NCBI RefSeq assembly: GCF_949628265.1
Contig: NC_088790.1
Coordinates: 16,930,545-16,994,544, forward strand
DNA: 64,000 nt
Direction of reading: 5' to 3'
DNA from: Cloeon dipterum
Lineage: Eukaryota > Arthropoda > Insecta > Ephemeroptera > Baetidae
Positions 43,101 through 54,700 of the stretch are shown piece after piece (the first letter of the stretch is position 1; the number at the start of each line of letters is the position of its first letter). The notes under the pieces are model-generated. The model worked only from the letters and a program-made list of their open reading frames with translations. It ran no database searches and had not been told where the DNA came from. Position numbers and translations under genes: made by a program.

Positions 43101-43367
43101 AATTGTAAGCCACTGATTAAAATTGAAAATGATAGTTACGATTCCCTTTTTGCAAAGTGGCAGAAATCTTTCAAGAGGAATGAATTTGTTTAATTTTTGC
43201 AGAACTACGTGCAAGCTCTGCAGAGGAAAGCCTGCCTGCCCGGGGAAAGCTCAACCCTCCAGTCTGACGCGACGCACTTGACCATTCTGCCGGCCGACCA
43301 GTCACAGTTGGCCGCCCTCACTGAGTCGGAGGACGACTCACGCTCCATGGCTGGTCTCGAGCGATAA
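31176..43367 (+). CDS. TMEM198: TMEM198 multipass membrane protein
   Basis: Six coding exons: 31176-31428, 38614-38724, 40872-41173, 42456-42609, 42695-42831 and 43203-43367, all GT-AG and in phase, 373 aa (human TMEM198 about 360). The N-terminus has a proline-rich, acidic stretch (residues 25-55). At least seven hydrophobic segments follow: about 66-85 (TAVICGMYLIFGVVYSIFG), 90-111, 122-141, 145-165, 173-191, 195-215 and 246-270. A basic cytoplasmic tail (RTREQRAELRQKK, then YRYLYQVRTAHGDVISQNYVQ) precedes an acidic end. In vertebrates TMEM198 binds LRP6 and promotes Wnt signalling; that role here is inference from homology. The start is the first ATG after the acceptor at 31170, preceded by a noncoding exon. 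The first intron between coding exons is 7.2 kb. AATAAA at 43920-43925 may be the poly(A) signal. Confidence 0.93.
31429..38613 (+). other. 7.2-kb intron of TMEM198
   Basis: Mostly A+T-rich. Two G+C-richer islands (about 32640-33050 and 33790-34090) interrupt it without a readable gene. A stretch at 33375-33610 repeats GCTCAGCCAGCC-like words (33379, 33449) and may be part of a mobile element. A (GT)n run sits at about 36267-36285. Confidence 0.45.
39944..39996 (-). repeat. Hammerhead-ribozyme-like sequence, relic of a Penelope-like retroelement
   Basis: Minus strand reads CUGAUUA (39983-39977; consensus CUGANGA), a stem II of GGCC...GAGCC, GAAA (39963-39960), a 3-bp stem III CAG/CUG, and a GUC cleavage triplet. 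A short stem III is characteristic of hammerheads in Penelope-like elements. Stem I pairing next to the core is imperfect (ACCU against CAGU), so activity is doubtful. It lies in a TMEM198 intron 140 bases from the dispersed repeat at 40134. Confidence 0.5.
40134..40215. repeat. Dispersed repeat, copy 1
   Basis: Shares TTTATTTGCTCTTTTTATC, then CTGTCCGAG, and GAAGGGCGCGCACTGC through GCTGAAACCCG with 50862-50926 at high identity. This copy has a short internal duplication of a GGACCGG unit. Probably a fragment of a non-LTR or Penelope-like element; the following 100 bases may belong to the same insertion. Confidence 0.6.
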
Positions 43368-45837
43368 GTGAACGAACTCTCTCTGTGATCGGGCGCACAA
43401 TTAATTAAGCAGGACTCTGTTCGCGCAGCTTGCTTTCTTTCTCAATTATTAATTTGTCCTCTATACTATAAATATCTCTCTTGTGCTGTAGTCTTGAACG
43501 GACTTGGTAAAAAAGTCGTTCTCAATATGTCAACTGCCATTCCCATCACATCTCATCGAGTGAAGGCTAAAAAGTCTGTGTGATTTAAATATAATTTTAT
43601 TTATGTTTAACACGTTCGTGTAGCTGACATTCCGCATTGGTGCATTTTTTCCTAAACGATTTGCTCAGCAGCGCAAACACGAGAAGTCAGAGAGGAAAAT
43701 GCTTGTGAAGTTTAAAGAAAATGCTTCAAAATATTCCACGATTATACTGAGATTAGTGTTGTTTTGAGGATCAATTAAGTGTTGTATAGTTAAAATAGAT
43801 GAGATGACACAACATTCTAGAAACGTGCAGCTCCACTTTTTAGAACAAAATTTTTGGCTAAAATCAAGTTTATTGGTATAAATATTGTGATCAGCAAGTT
43901 TTAAAACGTTTCTGAAGACAATAAAAATTGCAACCAGCCAAAATTAAACATTAAAATAATTGCCAGAGGAGGTTTTTCGACACTCATGTGGCCAAGGATC
44001 GGTACGGAATATCAAAAGAACCAAAAGCAGTGAAGTGCGTGCGTTTAATATCATTGTGATAAACTCAAGGCGAAAAATACTGATTGTTTGTAGATAAGAA
44101 ATTAATGGGAAGAGAGAACTTTTGGAAACTCCTTTTTCACAGCCACCCTCCCAAAATATTAATTCCACGCGTGACTAAATTGTAGCCACATTGCACAAAA
44201 CAATTAAACGTTATAGCGGCACGTTGGTCGCGAGTCGATACAAACCAAACTCAAATTTGTTTCTAGTGTGTCAGAGAGGACACTTTGACCGCCTGAAATC
44301 TTGTAACTTTGGTGTGTAAATTGACTTAAATTTTTGGAAACAAATAGTATGTTTAATAATGATGCTGAAACTTGGTAGCGCGAATCCTGTCTTTGTCGCA
44401 GTGTCAAAATGAAAGTGAATTATATGTGAGAGGCCCGTTTTGCAGCTTTTATATTGACGAGTTTCTACAAATTAATTTTTAATCGCTGTATAGGACATGT
44501 GAGGATGAGATTGAACTATAATCAATAAGGAAAAGATCGCGTTCTGCGGTCGAACGAAAATAACTTGGCAAATAGTGTGTATAAAATTATCAGTGTATTT
44601 GTCAAACCCTGCTGTCCAACATTTTTATAATATCGTACACACTTGGAAAATTTTCATCAGCAGTCTATATGATGATTCAAAAAGTCCATTTATGAGAGCT
44701 CCCATTTTATAGAATTAATGTTACCATCAACAGCAAAATAGATGTGCATTTTAGGTAAAGTAAGTTCATAGGGGGTTCGGAAAAGAAAATTGAACTTGAG
44801 GCCAAAGATTATTATTTGTAACATAATAGGAGTGCGCATTTGTTTTGGACTATTTAAATTGAAAGGCAGAATATGAGCTTACTACAGTAATTCAGTGGAT
44901 TCCCTGCATTGTTCCTTCAAAAATCAGAAAACACAAAAAACTTTATATGGTTACATCAGTGTTTCTTTTTGGTGTAGATACTATAAATAATAACCTACGT
45001 ATGATATATCGCCGTCATTTGACAAATTCCAACTGGAGTGGATTTGGATTGAGATGTAGAGTTTTTTACGTCAGGAATTGTACTACTCGAAAGACATGAA
45101 AAACACAAAAAGTTCATTTTTATGTTAACTATGTGATACAAAAATATAATTTTAATGAAAAGTAAAGTAAACTTCTGGCATTCTCATTTTCTATAAAATC
45201 CTCAATAGGTCGTATAGTTTCTTTAATTATTATAGGTTAAACCAGCAATGAAAGAGGCTGGTTTCTGTACTTCATTAGCTACATTATTTTTTAAACTGGA
45301 ACTTAAACGATACAGCGAAATTATATTGTGTATTTAAAATAAAATTTCCCTAAAAATTATTGACTCTTTTGCGAACACTATTGAATTCATTGAAATACAA
45401 ATAGGAACGGAATAAACGAATTGAATTGTATTTTTCTTCGGAATTAATACTTGACAAGAAATAAATTAAGCTCAGTGAAATATTTTTTCTCACCAAGTTC
45501 TTTAGTTTGGGCTTTTCTTTTGTTACCCAAAAAGATTACTTGTGCTTGTGCAATGAAAAATATTCTTATGTATCATACGCAAAGATCTTTAAGCAATTTC
45601 CGGCAATTTCGATTGCAATCCTGTTATGTATTGGTTCAATACGGTATTCACACAGTAGCACAAATTAAGTAAGACTAAATTAGTCAATTATTTGGAGGAA
45701 ATGTCAGTTTTTCATAGCTGATCACGTCTAACTGAATAGTGCCCTTCATCATTCGCAAAAACTCTTATTATCATGCATCAATTATTCGTTTAGAAGGTAT
45801 TCAATCCGCAAAATATATCAGCTTCTTGGCGCTGGTG
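43368..45837. other. TMEM198 3' UTR and spacer before sina
   Basis: A+T-rich. Candidate poly(A) signal AATAAA at 43920-43925. Nothing else could be supported; open frames are short and uncharacteristic. Confidence 0.5.
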
Positions 45838-45851
45838 GGTCACGTGATTGG
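45838..45851 (+). promoter_or_regulatory. E-box plus inverted CCAAT box in the sina promoter
   Basis: GGTCACGTGATTGG: the palindromic E-box GTCACGTGA (MITF/TFE3/Myc-type) fused to an inverted CCAAT box (ATTGG), about 60-100 bases upstream of the probable first noncoding sina exon. That exon ends at a donor at 46040/46041. Confidence 0.5.
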
Positions 45852-46147
45852 ATGGAAGGGGTGGGGCATTGACGACGGACTTGCTCTCATCTGTTTGTTT
45901 GCACTCTGACTGAGGAACGAGCAGCTAAATTCTACGAAAATTCGCCAATTTCAAATCATTGCGATTTGAAAAGTCGGCGTCTTTTTCGTCTCTAAGTAAA
46001 TAACCTTGCATTGACCAGTTTGGTGCTGATTTATATGGAAGTGAGTTTAATTTCAACACTGCTCAAAGCGAGCAAAAACTCAACACTTCGTCACTCAGCA
46101 CACATTAATGAGAGAAATCGCTTTCGGTTCATCTTTCAGAACTTTTA

Positions 46148-46383
46148 ATGCCACTACTAATGGGAGATTCTGCTGATTTCGAGGAACCTTCGCTTTGGCT
46201 AAATGAAGAATCCGACAAAGTCGTTTTCATGTGAGTTGCTCTTGCGCAAGTTTTTAGCCCATAAGCGAGAGGTCAAAAGAAGCTAGCACCCTAGAATTTG
46301 CTATCTGGTTTGCAAATTTGCCTAACAATGCGTGGTGTTGCCCGGACAGGGAGCAGCAAGTCGAGCAGCAGATCGGCCGGTGA
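46148..46383 (+). other. Upstream ORF in the spliced 5' leader of sina
   Basis: A noncoding exon at 46140-46230 (acceptor TTTCAG, donor AT|GTGAGT) holds ATG at 46148. Spliced to the acceptor at 46349, the frame runs on for 38 codons in total (beginning MPLLMGDSADFEEP) and stops at 46381-46383, out of frame with and 47 bases before the main start. It is acidic and looks deliberately open; it could reduce translation of the ligase. Inferred from splice signals only. Confidence 0.4.
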
Positions 46384-46429
46384 GGACAGAGAGGCGAAGC
46401 GGAGCAAGCGCAGCACGGAGGTGGTCGGC

Positions 46430-49193
46430 ATGGCACAGTCGTCGGCCAACACGGTCGCTGCGTCCGGATCATCTTCCAACGCCGACCTGGTCAGCCTTTT
46501 CGAGTGTCCCGTATGCTTTGACCATGTGCTGCCGCCGATCCAGCAGTGCCAGAGTGGACACCTCGTGTGCGCCTCGTGCAGGCCCAAACTCTCCTGCTGC
46601 CCCACTTGCAGGGGGCCATTAGGTGAGAATTGTTGTTGTCATTGCACAGCTCTGGGGTTAAATTTCAGACAAGTTCCAACCTGAGTGGGGCCAATGACCT
46701 TTAACTGCTTATTATGTGGGCTGAAGATGGCAAAATTACATCAATAGGTAGACTGAGCATTTTGTTACAAAGAGCGTCTTATCCTCGGCTGATGATTTGA
46801 TGCCACGCAGTGCCATTTTCACTTCCAACCGATGGACATAGTTGAAGAAAATTTTTTCTTTTGCTTTCAATGACTGAAGGCAGCCGACAATCGTAGTTTA
46901 TGCGATGCAAGACCTCCTTGCTGTGAGCCTGTCAACCAATTCATTTACTGAGAGGGGAAACCCACACTGCTAGCCTTCCTTTTCATCAGCCCGAGAGAAC
47001 GCAATTTGCGCCACAAATACCTGCTCGCTTCTACATTATCAAGTGAATTATAAATGACCGGCCTTAGGAAATTTAGGTTTTTTTGCTTCAATTTATTCTC
47101 TAAGGGATTCACATTTTTTAAATTACTCACTAAGAAGCTGTTCAAAATTTTCTTGATATTGGAAATAGTAAGCATAACTACCAATATTTGGGCTTTTCTA
47201 ACTTGGAATTTTGAAAGATGTGTTTAAGATGTAATTTTCCATTTTGATGTTTTAAACTAGGAAGTTCTTTTACATGTAAGGGTAGTTATCAATATTAGAG
47301 GAAAAAATGTTGCTCTTTATAGGCATGACTTTCAATTCAACCTGGAGTAGTCTTCCATTGTTGTGTTGATGATACAATATTCATTATTTTACTAGGGAAA
47401 AATGTTTAAAAAATTTCTTATCAAATGAATTTGTCCATGCCGAGAGTTTTTATACAACCAAAAACTTTCTTCCATGATAAGAAAAAAATGAATTCTTTGT
47501 TTTGAATTGAAAGAATATCATTTCGTTGAAATTAAAAAAGAATATGTTTTGCGGGAACAAAGATTTATCTTTTCTCTTTTTTTGCAGGAAACATTAGAAA
47601 CCTGGCGATGGAGCGTGTTGCCATGACTGTAATGTTCCCCTGCAAGTATGCCTCAATGGGATGTGAGCTCACACTGTCCCACACAGATAAAGTTGAGCAC
47701 GAAGACAGCTGTGACTTCCGGCCCTACGTTTGCCCTTGCCCTGGCGCTGTGTGCAAGTGGGGCGGTCCTCTAGAGAACGTCATGGCGCACCTAATGTCAG
47801 CCCACAAATCTATAACCACATTACAAGGTTGAAAAAACAAATGCCATCTTCATTTGTGGAAATCAAATACTAACTTAATCAATTTTTAGGTGAGGACATA
47901 GTGTTTTTAGCCACAGACATCAACCTACCAGGGGCAGTTGATTGGGTTATGATGCAGTCATGTTTTGGCCATCACTTCATGCTCATTCTTGAAAAGCAAG
48001 AGAAGTACGAAGGGCACCCGCAGTTTTTTGCTGTTGTACAAATCATTGGATCTAGGAAGCAGGCTGAAAATTTTGCCTACAGGTAAGCTGTAAATAATAT
48101 CTGGAACCTTACTCAATGAAAAATCAGAAAGCTATGATGGGGTTTAAATCATCATTGCCTTGTATTATTCCTTGGCTAACTCAAGATGAATCAAGTCAAT
48201 CATTATAATTTGATTGAGATTCCGTTCATGTCCGAATAATTATTTCCATCCATTTTTCAACAATCTGAATTAAAGATGAAAAGTAGTAAAACTGATACTT
48301 GAATTATCCCTGGCAAAAGCATATATTTTAAATTATAGAATGATTTTAAAGCTATTTTAAGTTAAGTTATAAGAATCAAGTAATTTAAATTTTGTTTGCC
48401 TTTATTAAAATACAATACCATTGAAGCAGACAAGGCATAGGTTTTTTCAATGTAAAAAAGATGTGTGAATTTTTATTTAAATTTTCAAGAGTAGCAAAAT
48501 TTTGCTGGACTTTAGTTCCAACGAAATAAAAATCGACAAAATATTTGTCTTAAATAACAACCAAACTGAATTTCGCACGTCGAAAAATAATAATACTTTA
48601 AACCGGAAAACTGATCTAAAGTAACATTAGGCTTAAAAATCTACCAAAACATTAAATTGTCACAAAGAATGCACTTTTCTACCCACTTTTACATTTTTGG
48701 GACTTTGTGAACACTTGATCTTAGACGGATTTTGCAGTTAAAGACATTTCTAAGCGTGATTCAAATGGCGTAAAATTCCATGATTTTAGCTCATTTAATC
48801 ATCCCACGATGATTGGAAGCTCAGCGGAAAATAGACGATCGTCTAAATTAACAGCTTTGTAAACAAAATTAGATAAATTTTTTATTGCAGCTTGATTAAC
48901 TAAATCCAAAACAAAAATTTTGATCAAAATTGCGGGCTCTAATCAGCAAAGCCTGGCAACTTAGTTGAGTTGCAAGCAACTGGCTTATTTTTGACTGCTC
49001 ATTCAGATTGGAGCTGAACGGCATGCGACGGCGCTTGACCTACGAAGCCACCCCTCGCTCGATCCACGAAGGTGTGTCCACTGCCATTCACAACTCTGAC
49101 TGCCTTGTTTTCGACCCCAGCATCGCACAGCTCTTCTCGGACAACGGCAACCTCGGCATCAACGTCACTATTTCCACCGTTTCCAACCTCTAG
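46430..49193 (+). CDS. sina: Seven in absentia / SIAH E3 ubiquitin ligase
   Basis: RING-type E3 that marks substrates for proteasomal degradation; in Drosophila it acts on Tramtrack in photoreceptor R7. Exons: 46430-46622, 47588-47827, 47890-48082 and 49007-49193, in phase, 270 aa from this ATG. The C3HC4 RING spans residues 26-61 ([11 protein letters not shown] through [10 protein letters not shown]). Two SIAH zinc fingers follow in exon 2 ([10 protein letters not shown], then [10 protein letters not shown]...H). The substrate-binding domain ([41 protein letters not shown]) is almost identical to fly and human. The start is uncertain: if the intron ending at 46349 is spliced, the first in-frame ATG is 46430. 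If it is retained, ATG 46328 adds 34 residues, serine-rich with a KRSKR basic stretch. Tail-to-tail with DTD. Confidence 0.97.
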
Positions 49194-49690
49194 GTCTGCA
49201 GATAATTCATTTTTTGTTTTAACCGCGCGCGACTAGCCTTGTACTAATTAAAAAGCGTTTTTGCACAGACGCCAATTCTGGATCGACTGCGACTCATTGT
49301 TTAATTTAGTCATATGTGCCAGTGAGTTCATAAAAGGTTGCCCGACAATGAGTTTAATGGGCAGATCTCTTACTCGCTATAATTTCACACGCCTTGAGGA
49401 TATGTGTATGAATGTGTTCTGCAACCATTGCTGTTACTTTCAGCTGTACGTTTATTTACATTTATATTATCAGTGAGAATTTCGCTTTTGGCAAATTGGT
49501 TTCAAGTAGAGCAATCAATTGAAAAGTAATTTTGACGTCGGCAACAATCATTTTGCCCATCTTCTGCAATCGACTTTGCTCTTTTTGTTGTGAGAACGGT
49601 GCATAACATTTAATATTTGAACTTCTAGCTGTAGATGACTAGGGAAATTAAAAGTTCAGGAGCGTTAAATAAATTCGCACTTTTATTCAC
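49194..49690. other. sina 3' UTR, convergent with DTD
   Basis: A+T-rich spacer between two stop codons. A plus-strand AATAAA at 49668-49673 could end sina transcripts, in which case they reach almost to the DTD 3' end. Confidence 0.5.
49682..49687 (-). terminator. Poly(A) signal of DTD immediately after its stop codon
   Basis: Minus-strand AATAAA begins only three bases after the stop codon TGA, implying a very short 3' UTR. Confidence 0.5.
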
Positions 49691-50337
49691 TCACGTAGTG
49701 TCGTTTTTATCGTTACCACCTTTACCTTTGCTATTCAGGGACTCGAGCATGATCGTGACAGGCCCGTCATTATCGATCTCAACCTTCATGTACTCGCCAA
49801 ACTTTCCATCTGCATCTCAGAATTAATATATCATTTTGGATTATTAGCCAAAAGCAACCTTTAATCAGGGCTGGATTGTACTGCTTCTTGAGTTCGTCTA
49901 AAAATGTCGAGTAGAAGGTTTTCGCTGCGTCAGGGCCCATGGAGTTGTGAAAATCGGGCTTGTTTCCTTTTAGCTCATGATAAAGTGTGAACTGGCTAAC
50001 GCAAAGAATTTCCAATTGTTTTTCCTTCGCGCTACATTTCCATCGGACGCCAGATTCGTCATCGAAGAGCCGGACATTTAATATTTTCCGTACTCTGATA
50101 AGCAGAAAGAAATTATGAAGGCTTAACCAAATAAATATATTAGCTGGCTTACATGTATTCCAAATCTTTTGGTCCATCGTCTCTATTTATCCCTATTAAA
50201 ACACACAACCCCTTGCCAATTGAAGATACTACTTCTCCATTCACTGCAAAATGGTATTATTTTAAACAACCAAATCACTAACTGAAAAAATTACCTGAAA
50301 CTTTAGCTCCTCCAACTCGCTGTATTAAAGCTCTCAT
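49691..50337 (-). CDS. DTD1: D-aminoacyl-tRNA deacylase (DTD1)
   Basis: Hydrolyses D-amino acids (and glycine mischarged on tRNA-Ala) from tRNA, a translation proofreading enzyme of the cytosol. Exons on the minus strand: 50337-50295, 50243-50153, 50094-49859 and 49809-49691, GT-AG and in phase, 162 aa. It starts MRALIQRVGGAKVSV, as in the family. The catalytic-pocket motif SQFTLY is present (human SQFTLQ) and NDGPVT near residue 140 is the cross-subunit Gly-cisPro motif that gives chiral selectivity. Human DTD1 has a longer lysine-rich C-terminal tail; here it ends after about 14 residues (KGKGGNDKNDTT), close to Drosophila and bacterial length. Head-to-head with SPATA1 and tail-to-tail with sina. 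Confidence 0.97.
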
Positions 50338-50456
50338 TTCTAACGATGATGATGTTTTGTCACTTTTATTGGATACAAATTTCTGAAGTCTAAAGAGAAA
50401 AAAACATTAATTTTAACTGCTAGGTGAGACAGTTTTGGCATTATATAAACTATGAA

Positions 50457-50476
50457 GATTTTACCGATTTTACAGG
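50457..50476. promoter_or_regulatory. 20-bp sequence shared with the KDM4 upstream region
   Basis: Identical to 1939-1958, 120 bases upstream of the DTD start codon and therefore in its likely 5' UTR or core promoter. Function unknown. Confidence 0.3.
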
Positions 50477-50861
50477 GGGCGTACGTGTCTCCGCGATGGA
50501 AAATTTTTAATTATTTAGAGCACTTTTCAGGCTGAAATAAATATTCTTTCCGTGTATAATGTGTGAACCTCATGTAAACACTGAACCGCGCGTTTATGTT
50601 TTGGTTGGTGATCAGCTGACGAGAGTTATAGTTTTTGTGCTTGTGGGTTGTGATGTCACGAGAGCCGCGAAACCTGCGTACGGGGGAAATTCATTATTTA
50701 ATACAAAGGTGTTCTTGAAAAATCGAGACAATATAAATACACGATTTTGGTCCTCCGGGCAGGGTCACTCTTTTTCATTTAGAGTGAAACGAGCCAGAAA
50801 ATAAAAGAAGAAGAGGATTTTAATATCATGATCAATTAAAAAATTAGCAGGATTTATTTGC

Positions 50862-50926
50862 TCTTTTTATCTCTGTCCGAGAACCGGGAAGGGCGCGCAC
50901 TGCGCTAGCACGAATGCTGAAACCCG
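50862..50926. repeat. Dispersed repeat, copy 2
   Basis: Second copy of the repeat at 40134-40215, lacking its GGACCGG duplication. Sequence to about 51180 (a GACGTTTCAGCGACA motif and an A-rich end with AATAAA) resembles the tail of a retroelement and may be part of the same or another insertion. Confidence 0.55.
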
Positions 50927-51776
50927 ATTTGAGTTTAGAGGTTGCTGAGAATATATTTAGTCGCGCGCTCTTAATTGCCAGGGGACCAAGACGCAGATTT
51001 TATTCTGAGGATTTCTGACTGCTCACAGGCAGTGAGGCAATTAATATTTCTTAAGTCTTGTCCAGCGCGACTATCTTTTGATTGCCGACGTTTCAGCGAC
51101 ATGTTCGCTTTGTGCATGTGCCTTTTTCACTTCTTTTGTATGGGTTTGATATCAGTGAAATAAAGTTTAATAAATAAATATAAAAGTATTCCAACTCGCT
51201 GCCGCGCATGAGCAGCCGAGTTGGTAATAATTATGACTGATTGTTGGCATTATTATTTAGCCGAGTTAAATAATAATAGTTCAGTGGATCACAGTTTAAG
51301 GAGAGTGACTTTGTTGTTGGAAGCATAATTAAAGAGCAGGCATAACATTTTTCGTGGTGTTACAGAGAAGGTCGTTCACCACAAGGTTCTAAAAATGCTA
51401 TAAGTTTTATAGCCGAATTAAAAGATTTTACACGTCGTTCTAAACTTTAAACGAAATAAAATTACTAGCCTTTTCTCAATAGACAGTTTTAATGAAATCT
51501 TTAAACCATCATCTATAGGTGAGTTTTGGACAATGAGAATCCATGTAAGATAAGGATTCAGATAATAATACAGATAGACCGTTCTATTTCTGTGTGCCCC
51601 TAAAACTAGCTTGATCACATGCAATTAAAGATGGGGTGCCTTTTGAGGGTGTAAATCACTATTCGCATGCGCATTTTCGCCAGCGTGTGAGCTGCAAGAA
51701 AGTTTGAATAAAGAAAGCACGCACATGGCATAGCGTGGCCTTTCTCAAGCTTCACGGTGCGACAACAGTTGGCAAG

Positions 51777-54700
51777 ATGAGTGCGTCGCTTGTGGAGGCC
51801 TTGGCCACGGACCGCGGCAGTGCCAGGTGCTGGTCTGCCGACTCAAACAAGGTGATCAAGATATTGTTTATTTAAATATCTTCATGTTCATGCTAATTCC
51901 AAAGCGATACAAGCACTTTCATTATTAATGTGACCCTCGAAAAATCTCGAAATGCAGGAGAGATAGAGGGAGAGATCTCTTCTTATTATTTTATACTTTA
52001 TGTGTTCAAAAAATGTTCTCATTAAAACTCCTAAACAACAAATTCTAGAGACAAATAAGGAGTTCAAACCAATAATCAGTTAAAACTTCCTGCGCTCTTC
52101 ATAGGGTTTTACGTCATGAAAATTTTAGTTGAACATTTTGTTTCCAGAATTATGTCAGTTTGCATGTATACGTCGTGCCCTCGGAGAAGTGGCAGGAGGA
52201 GCGCAAGCTCGCAAGTAGCGTCGTTACTGAAGAGTCAAGCTCACTGGGTTTCATCAGGTAGGCGCACATTTTCATAATATGCTTAATGCTTTGCCACCGT
52301 CTTTGGGGGTTTATTTGCGCTGAATCGGTCGATAATTTCGTGTGTGCTAGCGTGTGCCGAGCTCTTTCTTCGATTAGCGGCGAACTATTTCGCCAATTCC
52401 TAACAATAGCGCTAGAGAGGGACGGAAGTTACGATCAGTTATCACGTGAATTCGTTTTAATTCAAAAGATATGCTTCCAGAAAAATAAAAAAGTGCTCGG
52501 TAAAAATAATAATAAAACCACTGTCGTCACAGTTGAATAGGTAATAGAATTTCTTATTTCAGATATTTAATACGTCAGTTTATACGTCATTGTTGGATTT
52601 GCGTCATTTAATATAAAAATCACAAACCCCCGACTCCGTTGAATTCGAAACATCGCATTTCTTGCAGAGAAATTAAATTATATAAATTACCTAACTTATT
52701 TTCAGACATTTAAACATTTTTATGCCATTATCGCATTTCAATCTGTGATTCTAAATGAGCAGCCGTGTCCTTGGCACTGTATGTCTGGTATTTTTGTGTT
52801 AAACACGTCACACACATGACCAACGTATAATATATGTTCTAACATCTTTAACCTTGAATGCTGAATAATATTATTTCTAAATCCACAGCGTCACCCAAAT
52901 ACAAAAAAGCAATAATTCGTAAGAAAAGGTGTGTTTCCAGCTGTTTTTAAGTACTTATATTATCGTCAATTGAAAACGACTCGTTCGCGTGCAGCGAGAT
53001 TATTTTCTAAACTAGATTTTAAGTCGGCGCGCTAAAATCGATTCTTGGTTCACATTTATTTCCTGTTTGCGTGCGTGCATTTCGGCTTCCGAGCAGCACC
53101 CCAGTGACCCCAAAATGCGAACGTGAATCGATGGGCGGCCCCGTTTTCACTATCTTTCGATCATCGTCTTGCAGACAAGAGAATAATAAATATTTGATTC
53201 GAGTGCTGTGGAAAGTGGGACGCGTCGGCAGCAGTGGTGGTGGACAATGGGCGAGAGTAGCGCGCAGCCCCTTTTCTATGGCTGGTTTTTCTTTTTTCCG
53301 TCGATAATATTCCCCCATTGGTCGAAGCAGACGACTTGACTGTGTGAGTTTGGGTCAGCAGGGTCAGTCCGGAGGCGAGCGTCCGACGACTCAGACAGGA
53401 AATCGCCATGCAGCTCGGCCCGCAGATTGTGTCAGACGACTTTGCTTTTCTCAAATCCGTCGGCAGGAATTTCACACAGGTACTTTAATTATAAACTGGG
53501 ATAGTAACACCTGCTCTTTAAAGTTAAAAAGTTTTACAGAGAATAAAACATTTTGTTAAAGATTAGAGATGCAAGATTTAATCAGATTGAATTATAATTT
53601 TCTAAAATCTTGAGATATTTTCATTCCATTTAACACATCATGAAATTTAACACTATCTGCAAGTTATAGTTTCAAGGAATGGATATCCCTCTTTTTATAG
53701 TTATTAAAAATTATCACTTTTGCTGAAGTGGACACTATAGGTTATTTTAAATTAAGTGAAGAGAAATATGGAGTTAAATTTGTGACATAAGTAGAAAACC
53801 CCTAGCCCATTTAGTAGCACTAATTAATGATAGGCAAGCCCGCAAGTCATAGCTGCCGTACAGGTTGCATAAATAACTTTTATGCAGGCGTTAGGTCTGG
53901 AAATTAAATCACATTAATTAATAATTAATAACATTTAAAATATTTAGGGTTAAATTCAAATTTTATCCGCTAGGGAATTTAAAGAGCTATATATGAAAAA
54001 ATCTCATATATATTTTTCCAAGATTGTACGAACAGGAAATTGAAATATAGAGTCACAAAAATTAATGGAGTATGAGAAAGACCGCAACAGTGCTCGATCA
54101 ATTTTGTCAGCGGTGTCCTTCATTCTCCATTTATTTAAATAATATTTAAATTTCCTGACCGTAAACCATCTTGGAAAAATTTCTCATCCCAGCTTGAGTT
54201 TTAATTTTGCTATTTGACAACTGAAAAATTAAAATATTTGTCCAGGTGAAGTTGCACCAGGAAGAGCAACTTAGAGCGCGAAACTTTGCTCCGCCATTCG
54301 CCTCAGAGCCGGAGATTTATTTGATAAAGATCAAAAGCGAGTCACGACTGGAAACAACCGCCTCGTTTTTTTCTGACGATAAAGCTCACGCCATCAAAGG
54401 TAAGCCAATTAATAATAAAAAAAACTCCTATTTGAATTCTCCTTTGCTTTTCAAGGTCTCAAAGACGACTTGTTAGCTCTAAATTCGTCTCCCCACACTG
54501 ACATGAATACCATGACATTCCCCGCGCTGACCTTCACCCCTGAGCAAGGTCTACAAACAGTCCTTCCCGCATCTGCAGTATACGCGGGCGCCATCGAGGG
54601 ACAGACAGAGGACTCAGGAGTTATGTCCGAGGATGATAGCCCTTCTCCAGATTCTTCACCGGCCATCAAAGCCATCACCCTGCCGAATAATCAGGGAAAT

